Shown in pieces: positions 8,106 to 16,186 of a DNA stretch of 27,971 nucleotides. Each line of letters begins with the position of its first letter. Positions within the stretch are counted from its first letter, which is position 1. The DNA is from CBEUVQ01 sp965546615 (GTDB lineage Bacteria > Bacillota > Desulfotomaculia > Desulfotomaculales > Desulfohalotomaculaceae), in the NCBI GenBank assembly GCA_965546615.1, contig CBEUVQ010000034.1, positions 1 to 27,971 of the forward strand. The letters run 5' to 3'. The notes beneath the pieces are model-generated. The model made no database searches. It was not told the DNA's origin and was given only the letters and a program-made list of their open reading frames with translations. The position numbers were made by a program, and so were the translations under genes.

Positions 8106-9245
8106 TTAAAGTTTACAGTTGGAAGGTTTTAACTTGCCGCTGTCAATTAACTTCACTGCCACCTTAACAACATAAGGGTCGAATTGACTCCCCGCATTAA
8201 TCAGCAGTTCTTCCCGCACTTTGCTCAGTGTAAATTGTGTTCGATAAGGACGATAGGAAGTCATTGCATCAAAGGCGTCAGCTACAGCTAACACTCTGGA
8301 AATCAGTGGAATTTCATCACGACACAGTTTATCCGGATATCCCTTACCGTCATACCTTTCATGATGATGCCGCACATGAGGTGCCAGTTCTTGAAAAACG
8401 GCAATTTCTTCCAGTATATCAGCACCCGCTACCGGATGAATTTGCATCTCTCTGCGCTCTGTTGGGGTTAGTTTACCTTCTTTATGTAAAATTTCCGGAG
8501 AAACGGCAAGATTGCCAATATCGTGCAGCATAGCGGCAATATACAGATTTTCTAACTCTTGATCATTAAAACCCATTTCTACACCGATTAAACCTGCATA
8601 TTCCGCAACTTGTTTGCAATGCCCACGGGTATATACATCCAGCCCGGAGATATATTTAGTAAAGTATAATAATATTTCCGGGTTGTCTGCAAAAAGTTTG
8701 GCAAACAAACTCATAATTTCTCTGTCAAAACTGCCTGCAGAAAATTCATTGCAAATAACCACCGCAAAAAAAGACCTGCCGTTATCGTTAATCTGTTTAG
8801 TACTGATTTCTACCGGTATGGGGTTTGAAAATATGGTTGTTGTAACATAACTTTTTGCTAAAAAACATTCTTTTTCTTTCACCAGCACCTCAATAATGGG
8901 GCTTAAAAACTGACTTTTTTTGCTTTTTCTGCGGCGATCAAACAGTAAATCGCCAACAAATTCACCTTCCACTTCATAAAAGCCTTTACCCATCCAGGAC
9001 AATGCACTTTCATTAGCAGATACGATACTGCCATCTTCGTCTAAAACCACTACCGGTCCCGGAAAAAGTTCTACCAGCCGGTGATCAGAAGCAGTATTTT
9101 TCACCGCACGAAAATGCAGTTCATCCAAGTCTAATTGATGCAGGCGAGATTCATCTATGTGCTTCATAATTGGAGCCCAGGGGTTAAGCTTAACTTTTTT
9201 ACGTAATATTTCATGTAAAAAATCAGCAACCTCATAATAAGCCAA
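8106..9245 (-). CDS. PAS and HD-GYP domain protein (putative cyclic-dinucleotide phosphodiesterase)
   Basis: A cytoplasmic signalling protein of about 379 aa with no membrane segment. A PAS-like sensor starts near residue 60 (PGPVVVLDEDGSIVSANESA), followed by an HD-GYP domain from about 200 to 370. Metal-site residues are visible: the first His in TRGHC, the HD pair (241-242), the later His in HPVAGADIL, the HHHERYDGKGYP block carrying the GYP, and Asp in VADAFDAMT. The HD motif reads HDIGN, whereas the family signature is HDIGK, so the conserved Lys is replaced by Asn. Activity on c-di-GMP or a related molecule is therefore probable but not assured. I prefer TTG 9245, preceded by GGAGAGAGGG with 7 bases spacing; a longer reading from TTG 9305 adds 20 residues without a clear binding site. 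It is the first gene of a likely two-gene unit with the PTS-IIC-like gene. Confidence 0.85.
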   Translation of the reverse strand: MAYYEVADFLHEILRKKVKLNPWAPIMKHIDESRLHQLDLDELHFRAVKNTASDHRLVELFPGPVVVLDEDGSIVSANESALSWMGKGFYEVEGEFVGDLLFDRRRKSKKSQFLSPIIEVLVKEKECFLAKSYVTTTIFSNPIPVEISTKQINDNGRSFFAVVICNEFSAGSFDREIMSLFAKLFADNPEILLYFTKYISGLDVYTRGHCKQVAEYAGLIGVEMGFNDQELENLYIAAMLHDIGNLAVSPEILHKEGKLTPTERREMQIHPVAGADILEEIAVFQELAPHVRHHHERYDGKGYPDKLCRDEIPLISRVLAVADAFDAMTSYRPYRTQFTLSKVREELLINAGSQFDPYVVKVAVKLIDSGKLKPSNCKL

Positions 9246-9453
9246 CCGACATCCCTCTCTCCAACATTTTATAATACTTACATTGAATAATTGATTCGCT
9301 AACAAACAGTAATTTCCTTCCAGATTAGCAGAATATATTTCTTAATTTTAAAAATTTTATTTTAATACAGTTTGTTTTGTTAGTTACTTTCCTGCAGGAT
9401 ATTGTTTATCAGTGTCAAAAATTATGTATATCTAACACTGTGAGGTGACGATA

Positions 9454-10428
9454 TTGAAAAAAGTACCGATTTTAATAATATGTTTAGTTGTCTTTTTAAT
9501 TGCCGGCTGCAGTTCACAACACCCAGGCGGATCAACCAGTGCTCAGCCGGACAAAATCGTTATTCAAGCTCCTCCCGCTCCACCAACCGCACCTTTGCTT
9601 AAAATGATTGAAAATAAACCCTTTGGTGATGAAACAGCTCTTGAACTGGTGTATTATAAAACGGTTGAAGAAGCTACCGCCAGAATTATTAACGGAGAGG
9701 CGGATTTAACTGTTTTACCGGTAAATGTCGCCGCTAAGCTCTACAATAAAAAAGTTAATATCTCATTGGCAAATATTTCAACCTGGGGAATTTTATACTT
9801 ACTTTCCTCAGACAATACTGTTAAAGAATGGTCTGACCTTAAAGGTAAAGAAATATACGTCGGAGCACAAGGGGCAAGCCCGGATATTATTACCAGATAC
9901 TTAATGCAAGAAAATAATCTTTCACCGGAAGAAATGACTATTAAATATGCTAACTCACCGGAAATTGCTCAAATGATGATTCAAGGAATAGCAACTACTG
10001 CTGTACTTCCTGAGCCACAAGTTACTTTGGTTTTAAACAAAAATCAAAATGTGCAGGTAATTAAAGACTTTTATAAAGAGTGGCAGTTAAGTGAGGGCGA
10101 AAATGTCAGCCTGCCGCAAGCCGGCATGGTAGTGCAAAATAAGTTTGCTGCCGAATATCCTGAGTTTTTAGCCAAATTTCAGCAAGCATATAGTGCTGCC
10201 ATTAAACAAACAACTGCCGATCCGACATCGGTATCTGGTTTGGTACAAGAAGAGTTTGGCATACCAGCATCGGTTTTTGAAAAATCTATGACTAGAACAA
10301 ACATAAATTTTGCCGACGCTCAAACAGCAAAAACTGATGTAAATACTTATTTATCCAAACTAATGCAATTCTCACCCGATATGGTGGGAGGGAAAGTGCC
10401 TGATGAAAAATTCTACTTGGCTGAATAA
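9454..10428 (+). CDS. ABC importer substrate-binding lipoprotein (NMT1/SsuA-like)
   Basis: The product is an extracytoplasmic solute receptor anchored by lipid. A basic N-terminus and hydrophobic core end in the lipobox LIAGC (Cys at residue 18 of the chosen reading), followed by a Ser/Gly/Pro-rich linker. The mature part has the features of NMT1/THI5- and SsuA-type binding proteins: an initial IVIQAPP strand, recurring stretches such as INGEADLTVLPVNVAAKLYN, and a segment WSDLKGKEIYVG. Total length is 324 aa. The start TTG 9454 follows GAGGTGA at 5-base spacing; a GTG at 9445 lies inside that Shine-Dalgarno. The permease gene overlaps its 3' end by 26 bases. I see no riboswitch in the leader, so the substrate (sulfonate, pyrimidine-type thiamine precursor, or another small anion) cannot be assigned. 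Confidence 0.9.
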   Translation: MKKVPILIICLVVFLIAGCSSQHPGGSTSAQPDKIVIQAPPAPPTAPLLKMIENKPFGDETALELVYYKTVEEATARIINGEADLTVLPVNVAAKLYNKKVNISLANISTWGILYLLSSDNTVKEWSDLKGKEIYVGAQGASPDIITRYLMQENNLSPEEMTIKYANSPEIAQMMIQGIATTAVLPEPQVTLVLNKNQNVQVIKDFYKEWQLSEGENVSLPQAGMVVQNKFAAEYPEFLAKFQQAYSAAIKQTTADPTSVSGLVQEEFGIPASVFEKSMTRTNINFADAQTAKTDVNTYLSKLMQFSPDMVGGKVPDEKFYLAE

Positions 10429-11158
10429 AGGATTACCGTTACTAAGTTTTATATTATTTTTATTGATCTGGTATTTAATTTCCTTTTTTTATAATCCGGT
10501 TATTGTTCCTTCCCCATTGGAAACAGCTTTGGCGTTAGCTGATTTGCTAACCGACAGTAATTTGATCGATCATGTTAAAAGTACTATTACCAGAGGGTTA
10601 AGCGGATTTGCGTTGTCGGTAATCGTTGGCACATCGTTAGGATTGGCAATTGGTTTAAACAGTGTTTTGCAAAAAATATTCCAGCCATTTTTGGTGACCA
10701 TCCAGGTTACTCCAATTATTTCTTGGTTGGTATTAGCAATGATTTGGTTTGGATTTGAACGTGTGCCGGTTTTTATTGTCTTTATCACTACTTTACCGCT
10801 TGTGATCATCAATGTTGTTCAAGGGCTGGCCAATGTTAACCCTAAGCTCACTGAAATGGCTGTCGCTTTTGGGGTTGCCAAACGCAGTTTGATTATTAAT
10901 GTTTATCTGCCTCAGGTTATTCCTTATTTATTCGCAGCCATCTCTGCAGCATTAGGAACAACCTGGAAGGCAGTGGCGATGGCAGAATTTCTAAGCAGCC
11001 AAAAAGGTATTGGTGCGGGAATGGCAGTTTCCCGAATTAATTTAGAAACTGCCGAAGTATTTGCCTATACATTACTGTTGATAACTTTAGGTTTAATTAC
11101 TGACCAAGGATTAAGTTATATTAATAAACGCTTGTCTGCATGGAGGTACATAATTTGA
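10403..11158 (+). CDS. ABC importer permease (SsuC/TauC-like)
   Basis: An integral membrane subunit of 251 aa with about six hydrophobic helices. The binding-protein-dependent transport signature is visible as the loop EMAVAFGVAKRSLIINVYLPQVIPYLFAA (about 150-178, EAA-type loop that docks on the ATPase) and GTTWKAVAMAEFLSSQKGIGAGM afterwards, both typical of the SsuC/TauC/NrtB branch. The ATG at 10403 lies inside the end of the binding-protein gene and has GGAGGG about 10 bases upstream. The stop TGA overlaps the TTG start of the ATPase gene, so the three genes are translationally coupled. Function is inferred from family and context; the solute is unknown. Confidence 0.92.
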   Translation: MKNSTWLNKGLPLLSFILFLLIWYLISFFYNPVIVPSPLETALALADLLTDSNLIDHVKSTITRGLSGFALSVIVGTSLGLAIGLNSVLQKIFQPFLVTIQVTPIISWLVLAMIWFGFERVPVFIVFITTLPLVIINVVQGLANVNPKLTEMAVAFGVAKRSLIINVYLPQVIPYLFAAISAALGTTWKAVAMAEFLSSQKGIGAGMAVSRINLETAEVFAYTLLLITLGLITDQGLSYINKRLSAWRYII

Positions 11159-11871
11159 TTTCGTTACATCAAGTAAGCAAATCTTTAGGAGGGATGCAAG
11201 TTTTAAAGAATTTATCCTTTACCGTTGAAAAAAAACAAATTGTTTGCATCCTTGGCCCTTCCGGTTGTGGTAAAACTACCACTCTGCGGCTGCTGTCCGG
11301 TTTAGATCAGCCGGACAGCGGAAAAGTTACCGGTATGAATAATATCCAAGTCAGTTATGCCTTTCAAGAACCACGACTGCTCCCCTGGAAAACGGTAGAA
11401 GGTAATTTGCACTTTGTGTTAAAAACAAAAATACCTTTACCGGAGCGGCAGCATACTATCGATCATTATTTAAAATTAATGGGTTTAATTAAATATAAAA
11501 ATTATTACCCACAGGCGTTAAGCGGAGGGATGAAACAGCGCTTATCATTGTGCCGGGCTTTTGCCTTTCCTCACCAACTTTTGCTAATGGATGAACCGTT
11601 TAGATCATTAGATGCCCCGCTGCGCATGGCTTTAGTTAATGAAACCATCAAACTTTGGCAGCTAACTCAAAACAGCATTGTTTTTGTTACGCACGATATT
11701 GCCGAAGCTTTATTGTTGGGAAATAAAATTTTGGTTTACTCCGCTAAACCAACCTCGGTTCGCACAGAATATATACTAAACACACCCCATAACAAACGAA
11801 ATTTAAGCGATCAAAGACTGGCCAAGCTGTATGATGAGTTATTAAAAATTTTGTCTGCCGAGTATTCTTAA
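11155..11871 (+). CDS. ABC importer ATP-binding protein (SsuB/TauB-like)
   Basis: This 238-aa ATPase energises the importer with the two genes upstream. Walker A is GPSGCGKTTT, the Q-loop is FQEPRLLPWKTV, the signature is LSGGMKQR, Walker B is LLLMDEPFRSLD and the switch His sits in FVTHD. The Q-loop EPRLLPW pattern is characteristic of the nitrate/sulfonate/taurine group. The start is TTG 11155, overlapping the permease stop as TTGA, with GGAGGT 7 bases upstream. An ATG at 11140 precedes that site and is not used in this reading. The stop is only two bases from the stop of the opposing CBS gene, and no terminator hairpin is visible between them. Confidence 0.94.
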   Translation: MISLHQVSKSLGGMQVLKNLSFTVEKKQIVCILGPSGCGKTTTLRLLSGLDQPDSGKVTGMNNIQVSYAFQEPRLLPWKTVEGNLHFVLKTKIPLPERQHTIDHYLKLMGLIKYKNYYPQALSGGMKQRLSLCRAFAFPHQLLLMDEPFRSLDAPLRMALVNETIKLWQLTQNSIVFVTHDIAEALLLGNKILVYSAKPTSVRTEYILNTPHNKRNLSDQRLAKLYDELLKILSAEYS

Positions 11872-11873
11872 AT

Positions 11874-12401
11874 TCAACATTCAGTAACCTTGGTAATCAA
11901 TGCATGAATTTCTTCCACAATGTCAACTGTGCGGATAATGCCCACTACTTGTTCGCCATTCATTACCGGCAGAGAATTGATGCCGTTTTTAACCAATAGA
12001 TGAATGGCATTAATTAAATTGGCATTTTGATTTACTGTTACCAATTCTACTGAACGCATTATATCTTTAACTTTTTTGTGGCAATTTTTTCGACACTGAT
12101 CAGTAAACCGCTCTGCCAAAGCAAAAGCTTCTACCGCCGGCGACATAGCATCTATCCAAAAATTTTCTTCAATATAACCTTCATAACCCAACGCCGGGTC
12201 CAAAGCTTCCAAAAGGTTGCGCATCGTCAACAAACCTACCAATTTATCGCCATCCACAACCAAAACTGTTCGGCTGTGAGAACCGGATTTCCGATAAGAA
12301 CTTAATAAAACCTCTACCGCTTTCCCAATGCTGTCATTAGGATTAACAGATGCGTATCTATTCAAAGGTATCATAACCTCACGCACAGTTTTTTCACGCA
12401 T
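11874..12401 (-). CDS. Tandem CBS domain protein
   Basis: The protein (175 aa) is a stand-alone CBS pair (Bateman module), a fold that usually binds adenine nucleotides or related ligands and regulates partner proteins. CBS1 spans about 3-70 (VREVMIPLNRYASVNPNDSI... and VLVVDGDKLVGLLTMRNLLE). A central insertion of about 35 residues contains CRKNCHKK. CBS2 spans about 110-170 (VKDIMRSVELVTVNQNANL... and SLPVMNGEQVVGIIRTVDIVEEI). There is no catalytic or DNA-binding domain. AAGGGGG lies 7 bases before the ATG. It converges on the ABC ATPase gene and has no same-strand partner within the nearest 140 bases, so context does not reveal its target. The Cys pair in the insertion might bind a metal or be redox active, but that is speculation. 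Confidence 0.88.
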   Translation of the reverse strand: MREKTVREVMIPLNRYASVNPNDSIGKAVEVLLSSYRKSGSHSRTVLVVDGDKLVGLLTMRNLLEALDPALGYEGYIEENFWIDAMSPAVEAFALAERFTDQCRKNCHKKVKDIMRSVELVTVNQNANLINAIHLLVKNGINSLPVMNGEQVVGIIRTVDIVEEIHALITKVTEC

Positions 12402-12496
12402 AGTAAATCCCCCTTACTACTATTATTTTCATTTTTGCCTTAAACAGACATCTATAAGCACTTGTTCTGCCAGATACATTTCACAATCCATAATTG

Positions 12497-12531
12497 AAAA
12501 GAAACAGAGCAAGGCTTCGCACCTTACTCTG
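12497..12531 (-). terminator. Terminator of the nfnAB operon
   Basis: On the minus strand CAGAGTAAGG (12531-12522) pairs with CCTTGCTCTG (12514-12505), ten positions with one mismatch, around a 7-base loop. The run TTTCTTTTC follows. It lies 11 bases after the nfnB stop codon. Confidence 0.8.
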
Positions 12532-12541
12532 CTTAACTTAC

Positions 12542-13918
12542 TTATTTACTTCTTAAATACTCATCAATGGCCCGGGCGGCTTTTTTACCGGCACCCATTG
12601 CTTTAATTACTGTAGCAGCACCGGTTACAATATCTCCGCCAGCAAAAACTCCGGGTTTAGAAGTTGCGCCGGTTTCTTCATTCGCTGCTATATTGCCCCT
12701 GCTGGTTAATTCTAGGCCCGGTGTGGTACGCGGTACCAATGGATTGGGACCCTGACCCAGTGCCAATACCACATTGTCAATTTTCATTTCGAATTCCGAA
12801 CCGTCAATAGGCACCGGACGACGACGGCCGGAGGAATCAGGTTCACCCAATTCAAATTTAATACACTTCATACCGGTCAAATTACCATTCTCATCTCCAA
12901 TGAATTCTACCGGACTGGTTAACAATATAAACTTAACGCCCTCTTCTTGAGCATGTTCAATCTCCTCATGACGTGCAGGCATTTCCGCCTCAGAACGGCG
13001 GTAAACAATATAGGATTCTTTAGCACCTAACCGCAGCGCGGTGCGCGCAGCATCCATCGCCACATTACCGGCACCGATTACCGCAACCCGTTCGCCTACA
13101 TTTATCGGAGTGATATATTCCGGGAATTTATAAGCCTTCATTAAATTTGTTCTGGTTAAAAACTCATTGGCGGAATATACTCCATTCAAGTTTTCTCCGG
13201 GAATATTCATGAAATATGGCAGACCTGCACCTGTACCGATAAATACTGCATCAAATCCTTGTTCCAGCAGCTCATCTACCGAATCTAATTGACCGATTAC
13301 GTAATTGGTTTTAATTTCTACTCCCAGATCTTTAATCTTTTGGATTTCACTTTGCACTATTTCTTTTGGCAGACGGAACTCCGGAATTCCATACATTAGA
13401 ACGCCGCCGGCAACGTGCAGCGCTTCAAATACAGTTACCTCATGCCCCATTTTTGCTAAATCACCGGCAGCACTTAACCCGGCAGGGCCGGAGCCGACAA
13501 CCGCCACTTTCTTACCGGTAGAAGGCATTTTTTCAGCCGGCTCACCGCCATGCTTAAGTTCATAATCAGCAACAAACCGTTCTAAACGACCGATTCCTAC
13601 CGGTTCGCCTTTCCTGCCTAAAATACAGTTCTTTTCACACTGATTTTCTTGGGGACAAACCCGACCGCACACAGCCGGTAAATTATTTTTTGTTTTTATT
13701 TTTTGAATAGCAGCTTTAAAATCCCCTTCTTTAATTAAAGCTATAAATTCAGGAATAGGAACCTCTACCGGACAACCATCTACACACTTAGGTTTCTTGC
13801 AGTTTAAACAGCGACTTGCTTCTGCTAATGCTGTTTCTTCAGAATAACCCAAAGCCACCTCATTAAAATTTGTCCTTCTTACATTCGGATCTTGAGTAGG
13901 CATTTCATGTTTTTTCAT
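12542..13918 (-). CDS. nfnB: NfnB: NADPH-binding subunit of the bifurcating ferredoxin:NADP oxidoreductase
   Basis: With NfnA this flavoprotein couples NADPH, NAD+ and ferredoxin by electron bifurcation in the cytoplasm. It belongs to the glutamate-synthase small-subunit family (often annotated gltA). The chosen reading is 458 aa. The N-terminal domain holds eight cysteines for two [4Fe-4S] clusters (37, 40, 45, 49 and 84, 88, 94, 98). Dinucleotide-binding motifs follow: VVGSGPAGLSAAG (near 140, FAD) and VIGAGNVAMDAAR (near 280, NADPH). A late FAGGDIVTGAATVIKAMGAG completes the FAD site. The ATG at 13918 overlaps the nfnA stop as TAATG. A reading from 13948 lies inside the nfnA tail and is rejected. 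No large glutamate-synthase subunit is present and nfnA is coupled to it, which favours Nfn over GOGAT. The terminator at 12497-12531 closes the operon. Confidence 0.94.
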   Translation of the reverse strand: MKKHEMPTQDPNVRRTNFNEVALGYSEETALAEASRCLNCKKPKCVDGCPVEVPIPEFIALIKEGDFKAAIQKIKTKNNLPAVCGRVCPQENQCEKNCILGRKGEPVGIGRLERFVADYELKHGGEPAEKMPSTGKKVAVVGSGPAGLSAAGDLAKMGHEVTVFEALHVAGGVLMYGIPEFRLPKEIVQSEIQKIKDLGVEIKTNYVIGQLDSVDELLEQGFDAVFIGTGAGLPYFMNIPGENLNGVYSANEFLTRTNLMKAYKFPEYITPINVGERVAVIGAGNVAMDAARTALRLGAKESYIVYRRSEAEMPARHEEIEHAQEEGVKFILLTSPVEFIGDENGNLTGMKCIKFELGEPDSSGRRRPVPIDGSEFEMKIDNVVLALGQGPNPLVPRTTPGLELTSRGNIAANEETGATSKPGVFAGGDIVTGAATVIKAMGAGKKAARAIDEYLRSK

Positions 13919-14766
13919 TACTTGTGGCATCCACATCCACCCCCACATCCACAGCTGCCTGCGGCTTCTGCTCTTTTTTCAGCATCTTTGTAATAAGCTA
14001 ATCTGCGCATTGCTAAATCAAAATCAACTAAATGCGCATCAAATTCCGGGCCATCGACACAAGCAAATTTAGTTTCATTTCCAACACTCACCCGACATGC
14101 TCCGCACATGCCTGTCCCATCCACCATGATGGGGTTTAAGCTAACAATAGTCTTGATTCCAAAAGGCTTGGTGGTAGCCGCCATAGCCCGCATCATTGGC
14201 ATCGGCCCAATTGCCCATAAGCGCTCAATTTTTGATTTTTCAGCAATTTGCTTTACTACATCAGTTACAAAGCCTTTGTGTCCATAGCTGCCATCATCAG
14301 TACAAACAATTAACTTGTCACTTACTTTAGCCATTTTATCTTCCCAGAATAATAATTCTTTGTTCCGGGCACCAATAACAGAAATAACTTCGTTACCGGC
14401 TTCTTTTAAAGCCCGAGCGATGGGATAAATTGGTGCTACCCCAACACCGCCCCCAACACAAACAACTAAACCAAAATTTTCTATTTCGCTTGGTTCTCCC
14501 AATGGGCCGACAAAATCGGCTATACAATCACCAACATCTAGTTTACCCATTTCTTTGGTAGTACGTCCTACCTCTTGAAAAATAGTGGTGATAGTACCCG
14601 CTTCCCGATTGTAATCAGCAATAGTTAACGGAATGCGCTCACCCTTTTCATCTAAGCGCAATATAAAGAATTGGCCCGCTTTAGCTTTAGCAGCTACTTT
14701 AGGGGCCTCAACTTCAAAAAGCTTAATACTTGGCGACAGTATTTCTTTGTGCACAATTTTATACAC
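13918..14766 (-). CDS. nfnA: NfnA: NAD- and FAD-binding subunit with [2Fe-2S] site and Cys/Gly-rich tail
   Basis: This is the ferredoxin-NADP reductase-like subunit (282 aa) that binds FAD, NAD(H) and one [2Fe-2S] cluster. FAD-side residues are in RIPLTIAD (45-52). The pyridine-nucleotide region contains VCVGGGVGVAPIYPIARAL (near 102-120). The cluster region DGTGMCGACRVSV...FACVDGPEFDAH supplies Cys 221, 224 and 236. GTG 14766 is preceded by GGAGGGG. The last 12 residues are rich in Cys, Gly and His, with Cys at 272, 274, 278 and 280. I do not recall that tail as an essential part of Nfn, so it may be lineage specific. The gene is first in the operon, behind a promoter at 14799-14827, and divergent from the CapA-family gene. 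Confidence 0.94.
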   Translation of the reverse strand: MYKIVHKEILSPSIKLFEVEAPKVAAKAKAGQFFILRLDEKGERIPLTIADYNREAGTITTIFQEVGRTTKEMGKLDVGDCIADFVGPLGEPSEIENFGLVVCVGGGVGVAPIYPIARALKEAGNEVISVIGARNKELLFWEDKMAKVSDKLIVCTDDGSYGHKGFVTDVVKQIAEKSKIERLWAIGPMPMMRAMAATTKPFGIKTIVSLNPIMVDGTGMCGACRVSVGNETKFACVDGPEFDAHLVDFDLAMRRLAYYKDAEKRAEAAGSCGCGGGCGCHK

Positions 14767-14798
14767 GCTAACCCCTCCATTCTCTGCAACTATTATAT

Positions 14799-14827
14799 GT
14801 TATATAACTTTGCATTCTCATTCACAA
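14799..14827 (-). promoter_or_regulatory. Promoter of nfnAB
   Basis: On the minus strand TTGTGA (14827-14822) and TATAAC (14804-14799) are spaced by 17 bases. The -10 matches TATAAT at five positions. A second TATAAT nine bases downstream lacks a matching -35. Confidence 0.5.
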
Positions 14828-14937
14828 TTAAATCAAGCACCTGAATTTAGTATATCAAAAATTTTATTTTGTGCAAAGAGATAAAAAATTTTTATATTGA
14901 AACCAATACTCCAATATTTAAACAGACTTGTCAACAA

Positions 14938-14966
14938 TTTCCTGTTTTGATATGCTAAATTTATCA
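14938..14966 (+). promoter_or_regulatory. Promoter of the CapA-family gene
   Basis: TTGTCA (14938-14943) and TATGCT (14961-14966) are spaced by 17 bases. The expected start point lies near 14973, just before the GGGAGGT Shine-Dalgarno, which would give a very short leader. Confidence 0.5.
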
Positions 14967-14985
14967 CCCTTCCTGGGAGGTAATT

Positions 14986-16107
14986 ATGCATAAAGGTTCA
15001 TTATTAAAACTATTCATTTTATTTGCCTTCTGCTTTCTTGTCGGTTTTTCCGTGCCCGGAGGTATAGTTTTGCTTAACATTCAAAATGACTTCATGCCGT
15101 CAGTCCAAGATACAGCCGATATAACGGCAGTAAAAAAAGAACAGAATAATCCTCCCCCATCTCTCACTATAGCGCTGACCGGAGATATTTTGTTGGCAAG
15201 TAAAGTGTTTGATCAGATTCAAAAAAACGGGGTTAACTACCCCTGGGAAAAAGTTAAAGACACGTTAACCGCTGCTGACTTTGCAGCAGGCAACTTAGAG
15301 TGCGCCATTGCTACAAGCGGCAGCCCTCAAAAAGGAAAGGCTTTTACTTTCCGGGCAGACCCAATAGTTCTGGAAGGTGTAAAATGGGCCGGCATGGATG
15401 CTTTAACCCTTGCCAACAACCATATTTTAGACTTTAACAGAACTGCTTTAGCCGAGACATTAAGTTACCTGGAAAAATACGATCTAAAATATACCGGAGC
15501 AGGTTGGAATAAAAAAGATGCTTCGCGACCAATCATTTTTGAAAAAGACGGCTTAAAAGCAGGAATTCTTGCTTACAGCAGGGTTATACCGACAACCGAG
15601 TGGTTAGCTGCTGAAGATCGTTCGGGGGTAGTGAGCTGCTACAATCCTGATGAATTTTTGGCAAATGTGCAATCGCTAAAAAAGAAAGTTGATGTTCTGA
15701 TAACTTCGGTACACTGGGGCGAAGAATTGGCAGATTACCCCCTCTCTTACCAAAGAAAGCTGGCCCACGACCTGATTGATGCCGGAGCAGACGTAGTATT
15801 TGGCCATCACCCGCATACTTTACAAGGAATGGAAACATACAAAAACGGGCTGATTATTTACAGCGCCGGAAACTTTATTTTTACAACTTCAATAACAGAT
15901 AAGTGCCAAACCGGTATGGTTGCGTTAATCACTTTTGATCAAAACGGCTGGCAGCAGTGTGAAGTAATTCCTACTAAAATTAATGCTGCTCAAACATCGG
16001 TATTAGCCGGCAAAGAAAAAACACAAGTGATTGACCGCTTAAATTTACTTTCTCAACCCTTCGGATTAAAATTAGAGCCAAACGGTATAATTCAGCGCAG
16101 TTATTAA
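14986..16107 (+). CDS. CapA family metallophosphoesterase-like protein
   Basis: A 373-aa protein with one N-terminal hydrophobic segment (about 7-30) that acts as an anchor or uncleaved signal, placing the catalytic domain outside. The PGA_cap/CapA domain follows with the expected metal-site motifs: ALTGDILL (near 64), GNLECAIA, LTLANNHILDF, VHWGEE, GHHPHTLQG and SAGNFIF. CapA itself takes part in poly-gamma-glutamate capsule synthesis or export. Lone CapA-like proteins are common in Clostridia and often have no capBC, which are absent here too, so capsule formation should not be assumed. The ATG follows GGGAGG at 6-base spacing. It is a single-gene unit between its own promoter and the long terminator at 16123-16174. 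Confidence 0.9.
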   Translation: MHKGSLLKLFILFAFCFLVGFSVPGGIVLLNIQNDFMPSVQDTADITAVKKEQNNPPPSLTIALTGDILLASKVFDQIQKNGVNYPWEKVKDTLTAADFAAGNLECAIATSGSPQKGKAFTFRADPIVLEGVKWAGMDALTLANNHILDFNRTALAETLSYLEKYDLKYTGAGWNKKDASRPIIFEKDGLKAGILAYSRVIPTTEWLAAEDRSGVVSCYNPDEFLANVQSLKKKVDVLITSVHWGEELADYPLSYQRKLAHDLIDAGADVVFGHHPHTLQGMETYKNGLIIYSAGNFIFTTSITDKCQTGMVALITFDQNGWQQCEVIPTKINAAQTSVLAGKEKTQVIDRLNLLSQPFGLKLEPNGIIQRSY

Positions 16108-16122
16108 ACGGTATCAGATTAT

Positions 16123-16174
16123 AAAAGGGTGTGTCGCAAAACTACTTTTTAGTAGCTAGTCGACACACCCTTTT
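16123..16174. terminator. Long bidirectional hairpin terminator
   Basis: AAAAGGGTGTGTCG (16123-16136) and CGACACACCCTTTT (16161-16174) are perfect 14-base arms. An inner stem CTAC/GTAG closes a loop within ACTACTTTTTAGTAG. The terminal T-runs make it suitable on both strands for capA (+) and the RND permease (-). Confidence 0.88.
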
Positions 16175-16186
16175 ACTTATCACTTG

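Noticed and set aside
9410..9440. Inverted repeat CAGTGT...ACACTG before the ABC importer
   Set aside because: Six-base arms with a 19-base spacer are expected by chance in such sequence, and no adjacent regulator supports an operator.
13919..13948. N-terminal extension of nfnB beginning Met-Trp-Gly-Trp-Met-Trp
   Set aside because: These bases encode the Cys/Gly tail of NfnA. The TAATG overlap at 13918 gives a natural start matching the family length.
16123..16174. Long GGGTGTGTCG palindrome as an insertion-sequence end
   Set aside because: Perfect arms, terminal T-runs on both strands and its position between convergent genes are fully explained by a terminator.
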